Assembly: GCF_013623905.1 (NCBI RefSeq)
Contig: NZ_JABKDD010000001.1
Location: 896,134 to 960,133 of the forward strand
Source of the DNA: Brevibacterium sediminis
GTDB taxonomy: Bacteria; Actinomycetota; Actinomycetes; Actinomycetales; Brevibacteriaceae
Length of the DNA stretch: 64,000 nt
Reading direction: 5' to 3'
Part shown: positions 44,667 through 52,838 of the stretch, one piece after another
Position numbering within the stretch: position 1 is the first letter of the stretch
Layout: each line of letters opens with the position of its first letter
The notes under the pieces: generated by a model
The model's input: the letters and a program-made list of their open reading frames with translations, nothing else
The model's database searches: none
Told to the model about the DNA's origin: nothing
Position numbers and translations under genes: made by a program

Positions 44667-45520
44667 GCGAGCTCGCCGCGGGCGGGGTCCCCGTCGCGGT
44701 GTCCCTGCGGGTCCTGAAGCTCTCCCGCCAACCCTACTACCGCTGGCTTAAACACCAGGTCACCGAGTCCGAACTGGTTCAGGCCTATCGAGCCCACGCC
44801 TTGGTGGACGCCCATCGCGACGACCCCGAGTACGGCTACCGGTTCCTCGTCAGTGAAGCCGCCGAGGCCGGCGAGGTGATGTGCGAGCGGACGGCGTGGA
44901 AGATCTGCCGGGACAACCAGTGGTGGTCCGCGTTCGGGAAGAAGCGCGGCAAGAACGGGAAGCGCCCGGGCCCGCCGGTCCACGATGACCTCGTCAAGCG
45001 CGACTTCACCGCCGATGACGTCAACGAGCTGTGGCTGACCGACATCACCGAGCACTGGACCGACGAGGGCAAGCTCTACCTCTGCGCGATCAAGGACGTG
45101 TTCTCCGGACGGATAGTGGGCTACTCCATCAGCGACCGGATGAAGGCCCGCCTCGCAGTGAACGCGCTGGACAACGCGATATCCAGGCGCCGTGACGCTG
45201 TCGGTTGCATCGTGCGTTCGGATAGAGGATCTCAGTTCAGGTCACGGAAGTTCGTGCACGCGCTGAACCGCCATCACCTCATCGGATCGATGGGGAAAGT
45301 CGGTGCTGCCGGTGATAACGCCGCAATGGAATCGTTCTTCGCGCTGCTCCAGAAGAACGTCCTGGACCGCAAGCGGTGGCGGACCCGAGAAGCGCTCCGG
45401 ATCGCGATCATCACCTGGATCGAGAGGACCTACCACCGACGACGCCGGCAGGCCCGCCTGGGCCGATTGACCCCCATCGAACACGAGACCATCATGAACC
45501 CGGTCGCCCTCGCGGCCTGA
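44648..45520 (+). CDS. IS3 transposase OrfB (made by -1 frameshift)
   Basis: Catalytic DDE integrase domain, read -1 relative to OrfA from the A-run at 44,645-44,648, giving ...PGK-RFYPLVSELAAGG. Segments: LSRQPYYRWLKHQV, YGYRFLVSEAAEAG, NELWLTDITEHWTDEGKLYL (first Asp), RSDRGSQFRSRKFVHAL (second Asp), GAAGDNAAMESFFALLQKNV (Glu) and RLGRLTPIEHETIM. It appears intact. The frame is open further upstream, but that part overlaps OrfA. Confidence 0.9.
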   Translation, partial: RFYPLVSELAAGGVPVAVSLRVLKLSRQPYYRWLKHQVTESELVQAYRAHALVDAHRDDPEYGYRFLVSEAAEAGEVMCERTAWKICRDNQWWSAFGKKRGKNGKRPGPPVHDDLVKRDFTADDVNELWLTDITEHWTDEGKLYLCAIKDVFSGRIVGYSISDRMKARLAVNALDNAISRRRDAVGCIVRSDRGSQFRSRKFVHALNRHHLIGSMGKVGAAGDNAAMESFFALLQKNVLDRKRWRTREALRIAIITWIERTYHRRRRQARLGRLTPIEHETIMNPVALAA

Positions 45521-45555
45521 CACCCCAACTGTCACCTATCCGCGCGGCAGTCCCC

Positions 45556-45762
45556 GGTGACGGGGTGGGTCGTCCAGGCGAGGTGGCGGATCTTGTCCTC
45601 GACCAGGGCGTCTGTGACGGTGCGGGCAGCGATGCGGGCCGGCCTCCTCCAGGACCGGTAGGTGCGTGCAGCGATCGTCAGGCCCTGCTGGCGCAGGACG
45701 CGGAGGATCGGCTCGACTGCATAGCCCTGGGTGCGCATCTCGTCGATGAACGCGCAGATCAT
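45556..45762 (-). pseudogene. IS3 OrfB, 3'-truncated by the adjacent IS3 insertion
   Basis: Begins MICAFIDEMRTQGYAVEPIL and runs RQQGLTIAARTYRSWRRPAR, a second IS3 subgroup distinct from the intact element. It is cut at 45,555 by that element's right inverted repeat, so the DDE domain is missing. Its ATG overlaps the OrfA stop. Confidence 0.75.
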
Positions 45763-46106
45763 CGGTTTCGGGGGTCGAGCTCCCCCGCGAAGATAATCGA
45801 CGCCCGACGAAGGATCTCATTGTCCTCGCGAAGCCGCTTGTTCTCCGCCTTCAGCCTCTTGACCTCGGCAGACTCCTCGGTCGTGACGCCGGGACGGGTC
45901 CCGTCGTCGACCTCGGCCTGGGCCAGCCAGCGCCGCACAGACTCCCGCGAGACGCCCTCCTGCCGAGCCACTGCGGTGACGGCGGTAGTCAGGGTGGGGT
46001 ACTCCTGGAGGTGCTCCCTGACGAGCCGCACGCACCTCGCGCGCAGCTGGGGATCGATCTTCTTCGGCACGCTGTCCATCCTCTCGGACTCAAACAGCAG
46101 CGGCAT
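45759..46106 (-). CDS. IS3 OrfA of the truncated element
   Basis: OrfA-type DNA-binding protein with an HTH (PTLTTAVTAVARQEGVSRES, VRRWLAQAEVDDGTRPG) and a leucine-rich coil (EVKRLKAENKRLREDNEILR). The likeliest start is the GTG at 46,070 (VPKKIDPQLRARC), with GAGAGGA upstream; a longer frame begins at 46,106. Its partner OrfB is truncated, so the element cannot move by itself. Confidence 0.75.
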   Translation of the reverse strand: MPLLFESERMDSVPKKIDPQLRARCVRLVREHLQEYPTLTTAVTAVARQEGVSRESVRRWLAQAEVDDGTRPGVTTEESAEVKRLKAENKRLREDNEILRRASIIFAGELDPRNR

Positions 46107-46150
46107 CAGACCTAGGCCGATTCACTCCGAGGAACACGGCTTGTCGAAAC

Positions 46151-47317
46151 TTACTGCGCATACAGCAGACCCGGGTCTGTGGATAGCTGAGCTCGACTGG
46201 CTTCGAGCTGTCTGTCCTGCTCTTGCTGCCAGCGGACTGGGTCGCTCCGGAGCTTGGTGCGGTGGCGGCGGATTCGTGTGATGGCGATGTTCAGGGCGCG
46301 GTCGGCGGTTGCGTTGTGTCGCAGTCCCATCTCGTCGCTGATGTTGGATCGATGGAAGCGCCGTGCCAGTGCGTGCAGGACTGGGGTTCCCAGTGCGGTG
46401 GGCACGTTGAAGAAGTCGTTCACGAGTTCGGAGACGGACTTGAGCGTTGCCGTGGCAAGGGCTTGCGCTTCGGGGATGAGGGGGCCGGTGACGGCTTGGA
46501 GCATGTCGTCCAGGCGTTGGGCCTGGGCGTTGCTCTGGATTCCTTCGACGAGTTCTGGCCTGATGCCGAGCAGGTGCGCGAGGACCCACCAGTAGCGGTA
46601 GAGCGATTCGGTCTCCGGGGTGGTCAGCCCGAGGCCCATCTGTGCTTCTGCCTCGAGGGAGGTCAGTGTGAAGTCGATCCAGGTCCGGGCGAGGTCGACC
46701 TGGTTGATAGGTGCCCCATGGACATTCTCGTCGTATCCCCGGGTGAGAGCCAGGTGCCGCATTCTGGCATGCAGCATGCGCACCTGCAGCGTCGCGACGT
46801 ATCCGGCTTCTCCTGGGCGGAGGGACCCTGGGAGCATCGCTGTGCTGACCCAGGTCCCGGTCTCGCGGATGCGGCGGTCAGCGCCGTCGATGAGCCTGCC
46901 GGTGGTGGTGAGCACCTCCGCGATCGACGGTGATTGGTAGACGCGGATGAGGGCACCGGCGCTGAGGGACACGATGTGTGCGGCGGACGGCATCGTGAAG
47001 AACGGCAGCGATCCGGTGTCGAGGACCTCGTCGCTGGCGTAGTCGGGAAGCGTCTCGGCGTCGGCGAGGAGCGCCGCGATGGCCGGATGGGGATCAGAGA
47101 TGGATGCGAGACCCTGGGTGACGCCCTGACGCAGCTGACTGCGGACCTCCTTGCCGTCACCAGTGTGTTCCACGTCGACGACGGCATCTGCGAGGGGGTC
47201 GCCGGTGGTCAGTGCGCGGGCGAGGATGTCGGCGCGGTCGGCGCCGAACTGCAGGACGATGCCGCTGCGGATACCTCGCCCGGTCGGCCATCGCGGGGTT
47301 GAACCGTTCGAGGTCAT
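46151..47317 (-). CDS. MpaB-like oxygenase domain protein (DUF2236)
   Basis: 388 residues from ATG 47,317 (GGGAG upstream; overlaps the SDR stop as ATGA). DUF2236/MpaB proteins are heme-containing oxygenases that include latex-clearing protein and mycophenolate-pathway MpaB. Visible marks are HPAIAALLADAETLPDYASD, SLSAGALIRVYQSPSIAEVL, the Arg-rich RMLHARMRHLAL with candidate heme-ligand His, and ESLYRYWWVLAHLLGI. It is encoded last in an SDR-SDR-MpaB operon, suggesting oxidation of an alcohol or lipid-like substrate. The substrate is not known. Confidence 0.75.
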   Translation of the reverse strand: MTSNGSTPRWPTGRGIRSGIVLQFGADRADILARALTTGDPLADAVVDVEHTGDGKEVRSQLRQGVTQGLASISDPHPAIAALLADAETLPDYASDEVLDTGSLPFFTMPSAAHIVSLSAGALIRVYQSPSIAEVLTTTGRLIDGADRRIRETGTWVSTAMLPGSLRPGEAGYVATLQVRMLHARMRHLALTRGYDENVHGAPINQVDLARTWIDFTLTSLEAEAQMGLGLTTPETESLYRYWWVLAHLLGIRPELVEGIQSNAQAQRLDDMLQAVTGPLIPEAQALATATLKSVSELVNDFFNVPTALGTPVLHALARRFHRSNISDEMGLRHNATADRALNIAITRIRRHRTKLRSDPVRWQQEQDRQLEASRAQLSTDPGLLYAQ

Positions 47318-48066
47318 TGTGCTGCTCCCCCGCTGACGAGCAGGTCCTGGCCGCTCACCCATGCGGCGAGGTCGCCGGCGAAGTACTCGGCGGCGTCGGC
47401 GACATCGTCGGGTCGTCCCATACGTCCGCCGATGGGCCGAGCCTGGTTCTGCAGCTTGAAGGGGTCGTCGGCGGCGATCTCGGTGAACACGCCTGCTCCT
47501 TCGATCACGGTGGGGAGGATCGTGTTAACGGTGACTCCGCGGTGTCCGATCTCCATCGCGAGAACGCGGACGAGGTAGCGGGCGGACATCTTCGAGGACC
47601 CGTAGAGTCCCACCCCGGGGAAGGGGCCGCAGGTGGTGCTCGAGCCGATCAGGAGGATCCTGCCGTTGTCGGCGATATGACGCGCGGCGCGTTGGAGGGT
47701 GAAAAATGTGCCTTTGGTGTTGATCGCGTAGAGGCGGTCGTGGTCCTCTTCGGTGGCATCAAGCACTGGCTGGTCGATGATCTCCACGCCCGCGTTGGCG
47801 ACGACGATGTCGATCTTTCCGAACTCGGCGATCGCGGCCTCGAACAATGCGTCGATCTGCATGAGGTCTCGCAGGTCCGCCTGGACGGCGATCACCTCGC
47901 CACCGGCGTCCTGGATAGTTTCGAGGGTACGACGAGCGCCGGTCGCGTCGGAGGCGTAGTTGAGAATCACCTTCGCTCCGAGAGATGCGTACCGAGAGGC
48001 GATCTCCGCGCCGACGCCACGGGCGGACCCGGTGACGAGGGCGACTTTTCCGGTGAGGTCAGTCAT
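47314..48066 (-). CDS. Short-chain dehydrogenase/reductase (classical SDR)
   Basis: 250 residues from ATG 48,066 (AAGGAG seven bases upstream). TGSARGVGAEIASRYASLGA is the cofactor motif. VVANAGVEII, LIGSSTTCG and YGSSKMSARYLVRVLAME give the NAG, Ser and Tyr-x3-Lys set. The end resembles FabG-like reductases (VSGQDLLVSGG). NILNYAS in the second strand suggests NADP preference, weakly. It is the middle gene of the operon; a longer frame upstream is in another gene's leader. Confidence 0.88.
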   Translation of the reverse strand: MTDLTGKVALVTGSARGVGAEIASRYASLGAKVILNYASDATGARRTLETIQDAGGEVIAVQADLRDLMQIDALFEAAIAEFGKIDIVVANAGVEIIDQPVLDATEEDHDRLYAINTKGTFFTLQRAARHIADNGRILLIGSSTTCGPFPGVGLYGSSKMSARYLVRVLAMEIGHRGVTVNTILPTVIEGAGVFTEIAADDPFKLQNQARPIGGRMGRPDDVADAAEYFAGDLAAWVSGQDLLVSGGAAQ

Positions 48067-48137
48067 GATGGTGCTCCTTTGTCCAGCGGCCTCGTGGCCG
48101 GGGAGATGATCGTGGTTGACAGACGACGAGGGTGTAG

Positions 48138-49079
48138 TCAGCGGCTCGGGAACCGGACCTGGGTGAGCTTCTGGGTGAGGTCCCACATGCGGGTGGCGTC
48201 GTCAGGGCTGCGCAGGCGGGAGTAGAGCTTCTGCTCGGCAGGGCGGCCGCCGAGCCCGCGGATGCCGCTGGGACCGAAGAACTTTCCGCCCTGGTCGCCG
48301 GGCGTCGTGGCGGCCATCAGCGCTGGCAAGCCAGCGCTGGCGACGGTGCCCATGATCCCGATCCGGGACAGCAGCGTGATCAGTCCTCGAGAGCGCACCG
48401 CGTGGGTGCGTCCGATCTCGGGGCGGACGTCGAGCAAGCTGGTGGGTGCGACGCCGGGGTGGGAGAGGTTCGCGGTGATGCCCCATCCCGCGACTCTGCT
48501 GCGTCGGTCGAGTTCGAGTCCGAACAGGCCGTAGGCGATCTTGGAGTGGGAGTAGGCGTCCATGGAATCGTAGGAGCGCTCCCAGTTGGGATCCTCCCAG
48601 TTCACGGCCCCCTGGTTCGCGGCGATGCTGATCTGCAGCGTCACCCGGGCGCCTCCCGCCTGCAGGAGAGGCAGGAGATGCCCGATGAGGGCGGCGTGGC
48701 CGAGGTGGTTGGTGCCGAACTGCAGCTCGAAACCGTCCTTGGTGGTCTGCCGCTCGGGCGGATGCATGATGCCGGCGTTGCCGATGAACATGTGGATCGG
48801 ATCACCCTCGTAGTTCAGGGTCTCGCCGAGGGCTGCGACCGAGTCCAGGGAGGACAGGTCGAGGGAACGCAGGGACACGCTCGCCTTCGGTGCTCGCTCC
48901 CGGATCGTCGCGATCGCCGCCTCTCCCTTGGACTGGTTACGGACGGGGAGGACGAGGTCGGCTCCGGCGGCGGCGAGGCGCGCGGCGATGACGAGCCCCA
49001 TACCGTCACTGCCGCCGGTGAGCAGGACGCGCTTGCCGGTCAGATCGGGAAGGGTGATGTCGATGGGGCTCCGGGTCAT
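48138..49079 (-). CDS. Short-chain dehydrogenase/reductase (extended, retinol-dehydrogenase-like)
   Basis: 313 residues. TGGSDGMGLVIAARLAAAGA is the Rossmann motif. IGNAGIMHPPERQTTKDGFE and QFGTNHLGHAALIGHLLPLL are typical of the light-dependent protochlorophyllide reductase/retinol dehydrogenase-like SDRs. The active-site YSHSKIAYGLFGLEL carries Tyr-x3-Lys. It is the first gene of the SDR-SDR-MpaB operon, whose promoter lies beside the 20-bp inverted repeat shared with the divergent MmyB-like gene. Confidence 0.88.
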   Translation of the reverse strand: MTRSPIDITLPDLTGKRVLLTGGSDGMGLVIAARLAAAGADLVLPVRNQSKGEAAIATIRERAPKASVSLRSLDLSSLDSVAALGETLNYEGDPIHMFIGNAGIMHPPERQTTKDGFELQFGTNHLGHAALIGHLLPLLQAGGARVTLQISIAANQGAVNWEDPNWERSYDSMDAYSHSKIAYGLFGLELDRRSRVAGWGITANLSHPGVAPTSLLDVRPEIGRTHAVRSRGLITLLSRIGIMGTVASAGLPALMAATTPGDQGGKFFGPSGIRGLGGRPAEQKLYSRLRSPDDATRMWDLTQKLTQVRFPSR

Positions 49080-49141
49080 GAATTCTGCGCTCTCTCAGGA
49101 AGTTCCTCGGTCTCTAGCGAGCCTGACGCATTGCCGGAGGC

Positions 49142-49227
49142 GGATCCAGGACCTCCCGATCAGTGGCTGAGCAGATCCATCACGGTGGTCGACCGTGGGG
49201 AGGGGTGGATCGGGAGGACCTGGATCC
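49142..49227. promoter_or_regulatory. Large inverted repeat in the SDR/MmyB divergent promoter
   Basis: GGATCCAGGACCTCCCGATC (49,142-49,161) and GATCGGGAGGACCTGGATCC (49,208-49,227) are inverted copies with one mismatch, 46 bases apart. The right copy contains its own GGTGGAT/ATCCACC palindrome, and CACGG/CCGTG lies in the spacer. This suits a two-site operator for the adjacent regulator acting on both promoters. Confidence 0.6.
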
Positions 49228-49250
49228 ACCCGGTTCCCTCGCGTCAGAAT

Positions 49251-49266
49251 GGGGGGGGGGGGGGGG
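49251..49266. repeat. Homopolymer tract of 16 G
   Basis: Sixteen consecutive G residues end 14 bases upstream of the MmyB-like gene's ATG and just before its GAGAGGA ribosome-binding site. Tracts like this change length by slippage and can switch expression. It is also a place where assemblies err. Confidence 0.85.
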
Positions 49267-49280
49267 ACGAGAGGACGTAC

Positions 49281-50123
49281 ATGGACATCGACCGAGACGG
49301 ACTGGCGGAGTTCCTGCGGCACCGACGCGAAGCACTGCAGCCCGAGGATGTCGGGCTCCCTCGCGGAGTGCGCCGCCGCACGGTTGGGCTGCGCCGGGAG
49401 GAGATCGCGGCACTGTGCCACATGTCCCCGGACTACTACGCCCGCCTCGAACGCGCCAGCGGACCGCGACCCTCAGAGCAGATGATCGCCTCGATCGCAC
49501 AAGGACTGCATCTGAACCATGCCGAGCGCGACCACCTGTTCCACCTCGCCGGTCGTACATCTCCGAGCAGGAGTGGGGCGAGCGAGCAGCACATCGCTCC
49601 GGGACTACTGAGGATCCTCGACCGCCTCCAAGACACACCGGCGGAGATCGTCACCGAGCTCGGCGAGACCCTCCGCCAGACGCGCCTGGGCATCGCGCTG
49701 ACCGGTGATCTCACTGTCTACCAAGGGCCTGCACGGAGCATCGGGTACCGATGGTTCACGGACCCGTCCGCTCGCGCCCGCTATGCCAGCGGTGAGCACG
49801 ACCATCTCTCCCGTGTCTTTGTCTCCCGCCTGCGCGAGGTCATCGGCAGGCGCGGACCGCAATCTCACGCTGCGGCGTTGGCTGAAGGCCTCCTCGAGGA
49901 GAGCCAGGAGTTCCGCACCCTCTGGGAGCGTCATGAGGTGGGCTTTCGCCCGGGAACGGGGAAACGATTCATCCATCCCGAGGTCGGCCTCTTGGAGCTG
50001 GACTGCCAGACCCTTGTCGAACCCGAACAGGCTCACCTGCTGCTGGTCTACACCGCGGCGCCGGGAAGCGAGGCCCACGAGAAGCTGCAGCTCCTGTCCG
50101 TCATTGGCAGTGAACTGGGCTGA
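49281..50123 (+). CDS. MmyB-like helix-turn-helix regulator
   Basis: 280 residues. The N-terminal HTH begins LAEFLRHRREALQPEDVGLP, RTVGLRREEIAALCHMSPDY and YARLERASGPRPSEQMIASI. The C-terminal ~170 residues form the MmyB-like ligand-binding domain (VYQGPARSIGYRWFTDPSAR, LSRVFVSRLREVIGRRG, HPEVGLLELDCQTLVEPEQA). This class controls divergently encoded SDR or oxidoreductase genes in actinobacteria and may bind fatty-acid-like ligands. It is divergent from the SDR-SDR-MpaB operon; the shared region holds a large inverted repeat and the 16-G tract. Confidence 0.9.
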   Translation: MDIDRDGLAEFLRHRREALQPEDVGLPRGVRRRTVGLRREEIAALCHMSPDYYARLERASGPRPSEQMIASIAQGLHLNHAERDHLFHLAGRTSPSRSGASEQHIAPGLLRILDRLQDTPAEIVTELGETLRQTRLGIALTGDLTVYQGPARSIGYRWFTDPSARARYASGEHDHLSRVFVSRLREVIGRRGPQSHAAALAEGLLEESQEFRTLWERHEVGFRPGTGKRFIHPEVGLLELDCQTLVEPEQAHLLLVYTAAPGSEAHEKLQLLSVIGSELG

Positions 50124-50234
50124 CCTTTCTACGCACCGGAGATCGCGCTCCTTCTCTCGTTGGCCTCGCTCCTGGAGATGACGTCGCGCAGTCGAAGCGG
50201 GAAGGCGCCCTCGGGGGAGCGCGGGCGCATTACT

Positions 50235-51666
50235 GCCTCATCGCATCTGAGGGTGTAGCTGGTTTCTGAAGCCGCCTGATTCGAGGAGACTGCGGGCGAC
50301 GTAGTTCGTGAGTTTCCGGAAGCCGAGGGCAGAACCGCGGAGGTGCTCGAGGCGGCCGTTGATTGCTTCGGTGGGGCCGTTGCTGGTGCCGGGGCGGTCG
50401 AAGAACGCCAGGATGTCGTCGGCGCGCTTGGTCAGCGTCCGGCCGAGCTTCTCGAGCTCGACGAGTGTGTCTGGGACTTTCCCGCTGAGGGCCGCGATGA
50501 CCTTCTCCATCCTCGTTCTGGCTCTGGTCCGGTCGGGTTCTCGGTAGGCGGTGATCATGGCCTGGTAGATCTCCCAGGTCGCCTCGACCGCAGCGTGCGG
50601 ATGGTGGGCGAACAGGGCGCTGAGGCGGTCGCGTTGGCGCTCGGTCAACAGCTTGATCCCGGTGTGGAGGGTGCGGCGGGCCTTGTAGAGAGGGTCGTCT
50701 TTCCGACCTCGGCGCTTGTGGAGCTTCTGTTGGACGCGTCGGCGGCCGTCGTCCAGAGCATCCCCGGCCAGGCGGACGACATGGAAGGGATCCATGACCG
50801 CGACCGCGCCGGGCAGGGTCTCGCTTGTCGCGGTCTTGAACCCCGTGAATCCGTCCATTGCGACCACCTCGATGCGGTCCTTCCAGCTCTTGGGGCGCGC
50901 TTCGAGCCAGGCCTTGAACGCTGCCTTGGAGCGTCCTTCGACCATGTCCAGCAGCCTTGCCGACCCAGTCTTGTTCCTGGTGGGGGTGAGGTCGATGATC
51001 ACGGTGACGTACTTGTCGCCGCGGCGCGTGTGCCGCCAGACGTGCTCGTCGACGCCGATCACGCGGACTCCGTCGAAGCGGGCCGGATCATCGATCAGCA
51101 GGCGTTTCCCCTCGGCCAGAACGGCGTCGTTCGCGGTGTGCCAGGCCACGCCCAGCCCGGCAGCGACCCGCGCGATCGAGAGGTGGTCGATGACCAGGGC
51201 CTCCAACGCCCATCGCATCCCGCCCCGGGAGAGCTTCGCCCGTTCAGCCGCCGCAGCGGTGGTGTCTTCGCGCCAGTGGTCACCGCAGTGATCACACCGG
51301 TAGCGGCGGATCCGCACCAGCAACGTGGTGGGTCGGTGACCGAACGGCTCGTGGGCGAAGGACCGGGAGATGGATCCTCGCGAGGTCGCTCGGGCTCCGC
51401 AGGCGCGGCACCACGGATCCTCCTCGGCGAGCCGGCACTCCAGCACCGCCCGCCGGGGCGTGAGCCGTTGACCTACCACCACCAGACCGAGCTCGCCGAG
51501 GCGGGCGAAGGTCGTCAGGTCGGGGCTGTCGAAGGTAGCGTTGGGCACGTCGAGGTCTTCCTGATGGCGAGCGTAGAACTTCCATCATCGGGAGACCTCG
51601 ACGTCTATCCCGGCACCAACGCGCCCACCCCACGCCCCGCTGCTACCCCCTCATTTGCGAAGAGCC
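50235..51666. mobile_element. ISL3-family insertion sequence, copy B (intact transposase)
   Basis: About 1432 bp. The left end GCCTCATCGCATCTGAGGGT and the right end CCCTCATTTGCGAAGAGCC are imperfect inverted repeats (about 19 of 24 match). Eight-base flanks GCATTACT and GGAATGAC differ, so no target duplication. A 12-bp-stem hairpin (51,547-51,604) overlaps the transposase start as in copy A. Confidence 0.85.
50238..51548 (-). CDS. ISL3 transposase, full length
   Basis: 436 residues. The N-terminal zinc finger (CRACGARATSRGSISRSFAH, RIRRYRCDHCGDHWREDTT) is followed by the DDE transposase domain: VIGVDEHVWRHTRRGDKYVT, VVAMDGFTGFKTATSETLPG, AVMDPFHVVRLAGDALDDGR, and FDRPGTSNGPTEAINGRLEH with the final Glu. 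It begins at GTG 51,548 inside the end hairpin, which may limit translation from outside transcripts. It shares roughly two-thirds of its residues by eye with disrupted copy A, so the two are related but separate elements. Confidence 0.92.
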   Translation of the reverse strand: MPNATFDSPDLTTFARLGELGLVVVGQRLTPRRAVLECRLAEEDPWCRACGARATSRGSISRSFAHEPFGHRPTTLLVRIRRYRCDHCGDHWREDTTAAAAERAKLSRGGMRWALEALVIDHLSIARVAAGLGVAWHTANDAVLAEGKRLLIDDPARFDGVRVIGVDEHVWRHTRRGDKYVTVIIDLTPTRNKTGSARLLDMVEGRSKAAFKAWLEARPKSWKDRIEVVAMDGFTGFKTATSETLPGAVAVMDPFHVVRLAGDALDDGRRRVQQKLHKRRGRKDDPLYKARRTLHTGIKLLTERQRDRLSALFAHHPHAAVEATWEIYQAMITAYREPDRTRARTRMEKVIAALSGKVPDTLVELEKLGRTLTKRADDILAFFDRPGTSNGPTEAINGRLEHLRGSALGFRKLTNYVARSLLESGGFRNQLHPQMR

Positions 51667-51864
51667 GGAATGACTTCCGAATCCCAATGCCCACAAAAGC
51701 AACGAACAATTGCCCGACAAGAATCTCGCCCACCCAGGCTCGGTCAGGGACTGGCGGTAGGGCTCACCACTCATGAGACAAGGAAATACTTTCATTTCAG
51801 AGTGTCTTAAAGTGGTCAGGTCCCGTCTCGTTACGCCCACCCATGATTCTCGTGGAAGGGACCC

Positions 51865-52826
51865 ATGTCCCAACGGAGTGACCCATTGCTCCCCTCAGGC
51901 TTCGAACCGACGAGACTCCCTTACCCGCCACAACTCCAACAGAACGGGTTCGGGCTCACGCGCTGATCCTCGGGATCGTTGCCGTCGCTTTGGCGCTCAT
52001 CCCTTTCGTTTCGATTTTCACCGCGATCCCGGCTGCCATCGTCGCCGCAGTGTTCGGCATAATCGGGATCCGTCGGGTCCGTCGCAGTGTTGCGACGAAT
52101 CGGAGCTCAGCGCTCGTCGGACTCATTGCTGCACGTCTTGCGGTGATCCTCGCGATCGTCTCCTCTATCGTCGGAAGAAACCTCATTAACCAGATCTCCA
52201 GCGACCGAGCCGAAGGTACGAGTAGTGAGGCGGCGGATTCGAGCCCCGACGCGGAAGCAGCCGCTTTAGAGGAGGAGCGGGCGAACTCGATTCCACTCCC
52301 TGACGACGAAGCCAAGTTCGATGGTCAGATGCCCGATGACATCCTCGGCGGGGTCTACCAGGCAACCCAATGCGAGGGTGATGTCACGGTCACAGTCAGC
52401 GACCTGTATGCCGACCGTGACGACAATCGGGACCTGCTTTGCTTGGATGCTGTCTACATTAACGACGCGACCGAGCCGCGAAACGCGCAGAGACATGATT
52501 TCACTCTTCAGACCGTGGACAACAGTGCTGACCGTTTCGGCGCGACTGTACCGATGACCCGAGAGGGTGGTATGCCTAACGCCACTCTGGAAACACAGGA
52601 GAAGACCGAGGGGCAGGTATGTTTCGCCCCATCTGACACATCTAGTGCCGTGGTTCTGGTCTTTGAGACCATATCCCCGGCAGGCCGCGCCGCGGATTGC
52701 CTGGATCATGGATCGCTGACCACGGCTAAACCCAAACTCACCCAAATTCGGAGGGGTCGGAAAGGAGTTCGTGGCCGTAGTGAACTCGTCGTCCCGACGT
52801 TTGGCCTCGTCGGGCAGGTGAATTGA
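51865..52826 (+). CDS. DUF4190/DUF4352-like membrane protein, frameshifted near the N-terminus
   Basis: ATG 51,865 (GGAAGGG upstream) opens MSQRSDPLLPSGFEP in one frame, then the body continues in another (TPTERVRAHALILGIVAVAL). A one-base loss near 51,905-51,915 is inferred. Two membrane helices (ALILGIVAVALALIPFVSIF and AVILAIVSSIVGRNLI) precede an acidic linker and an outer domain (GGVYQATQCEGDVTVTVSDL, FTLQTVDNSADRFGATV, EGQVCFAPSD) of the DUF4352 type. The gene starts ~200 bases after ISL3 copy B. If the shift is real, translation would need an internal start (e.g. 51,990) lacking the first helix. Confidence 0.55.
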
Positions 52827-52838
52827 AGGGGCTGTCAT

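Larger units (their letters stand above)
44288..45555 (+). mobile_element. IS3-family insertion sequence, apparently complete
   Basis: 1268 bp bounded by 26-bp inverted repeats GGGGACTGCCGCGCGGATAG-GTGACA (44,288-44,313) and its complement (45,530-45,555). It carries overlapping orfA and orfB. It has inserted into older IS3 DNA, since OrfB fragments lie on both sides. Matching 3-4 bp target duplications are not evident. Confidence 0.88.

Noticed and set aside
46223..46933. 236-codon plus-strand frame in the MpaB-like gene
   Set aside because: Shadow of the minus-strand gene, which has a coupled start and family motifs.
51643..51873. Small membrane-protein-like frame next to ISL3 copy B
   Set aside because: It runs into the IS end, lacks a ribosome-binding site, and the hydrophobic stretch is in a different frame from the start. 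At most it is a relic.
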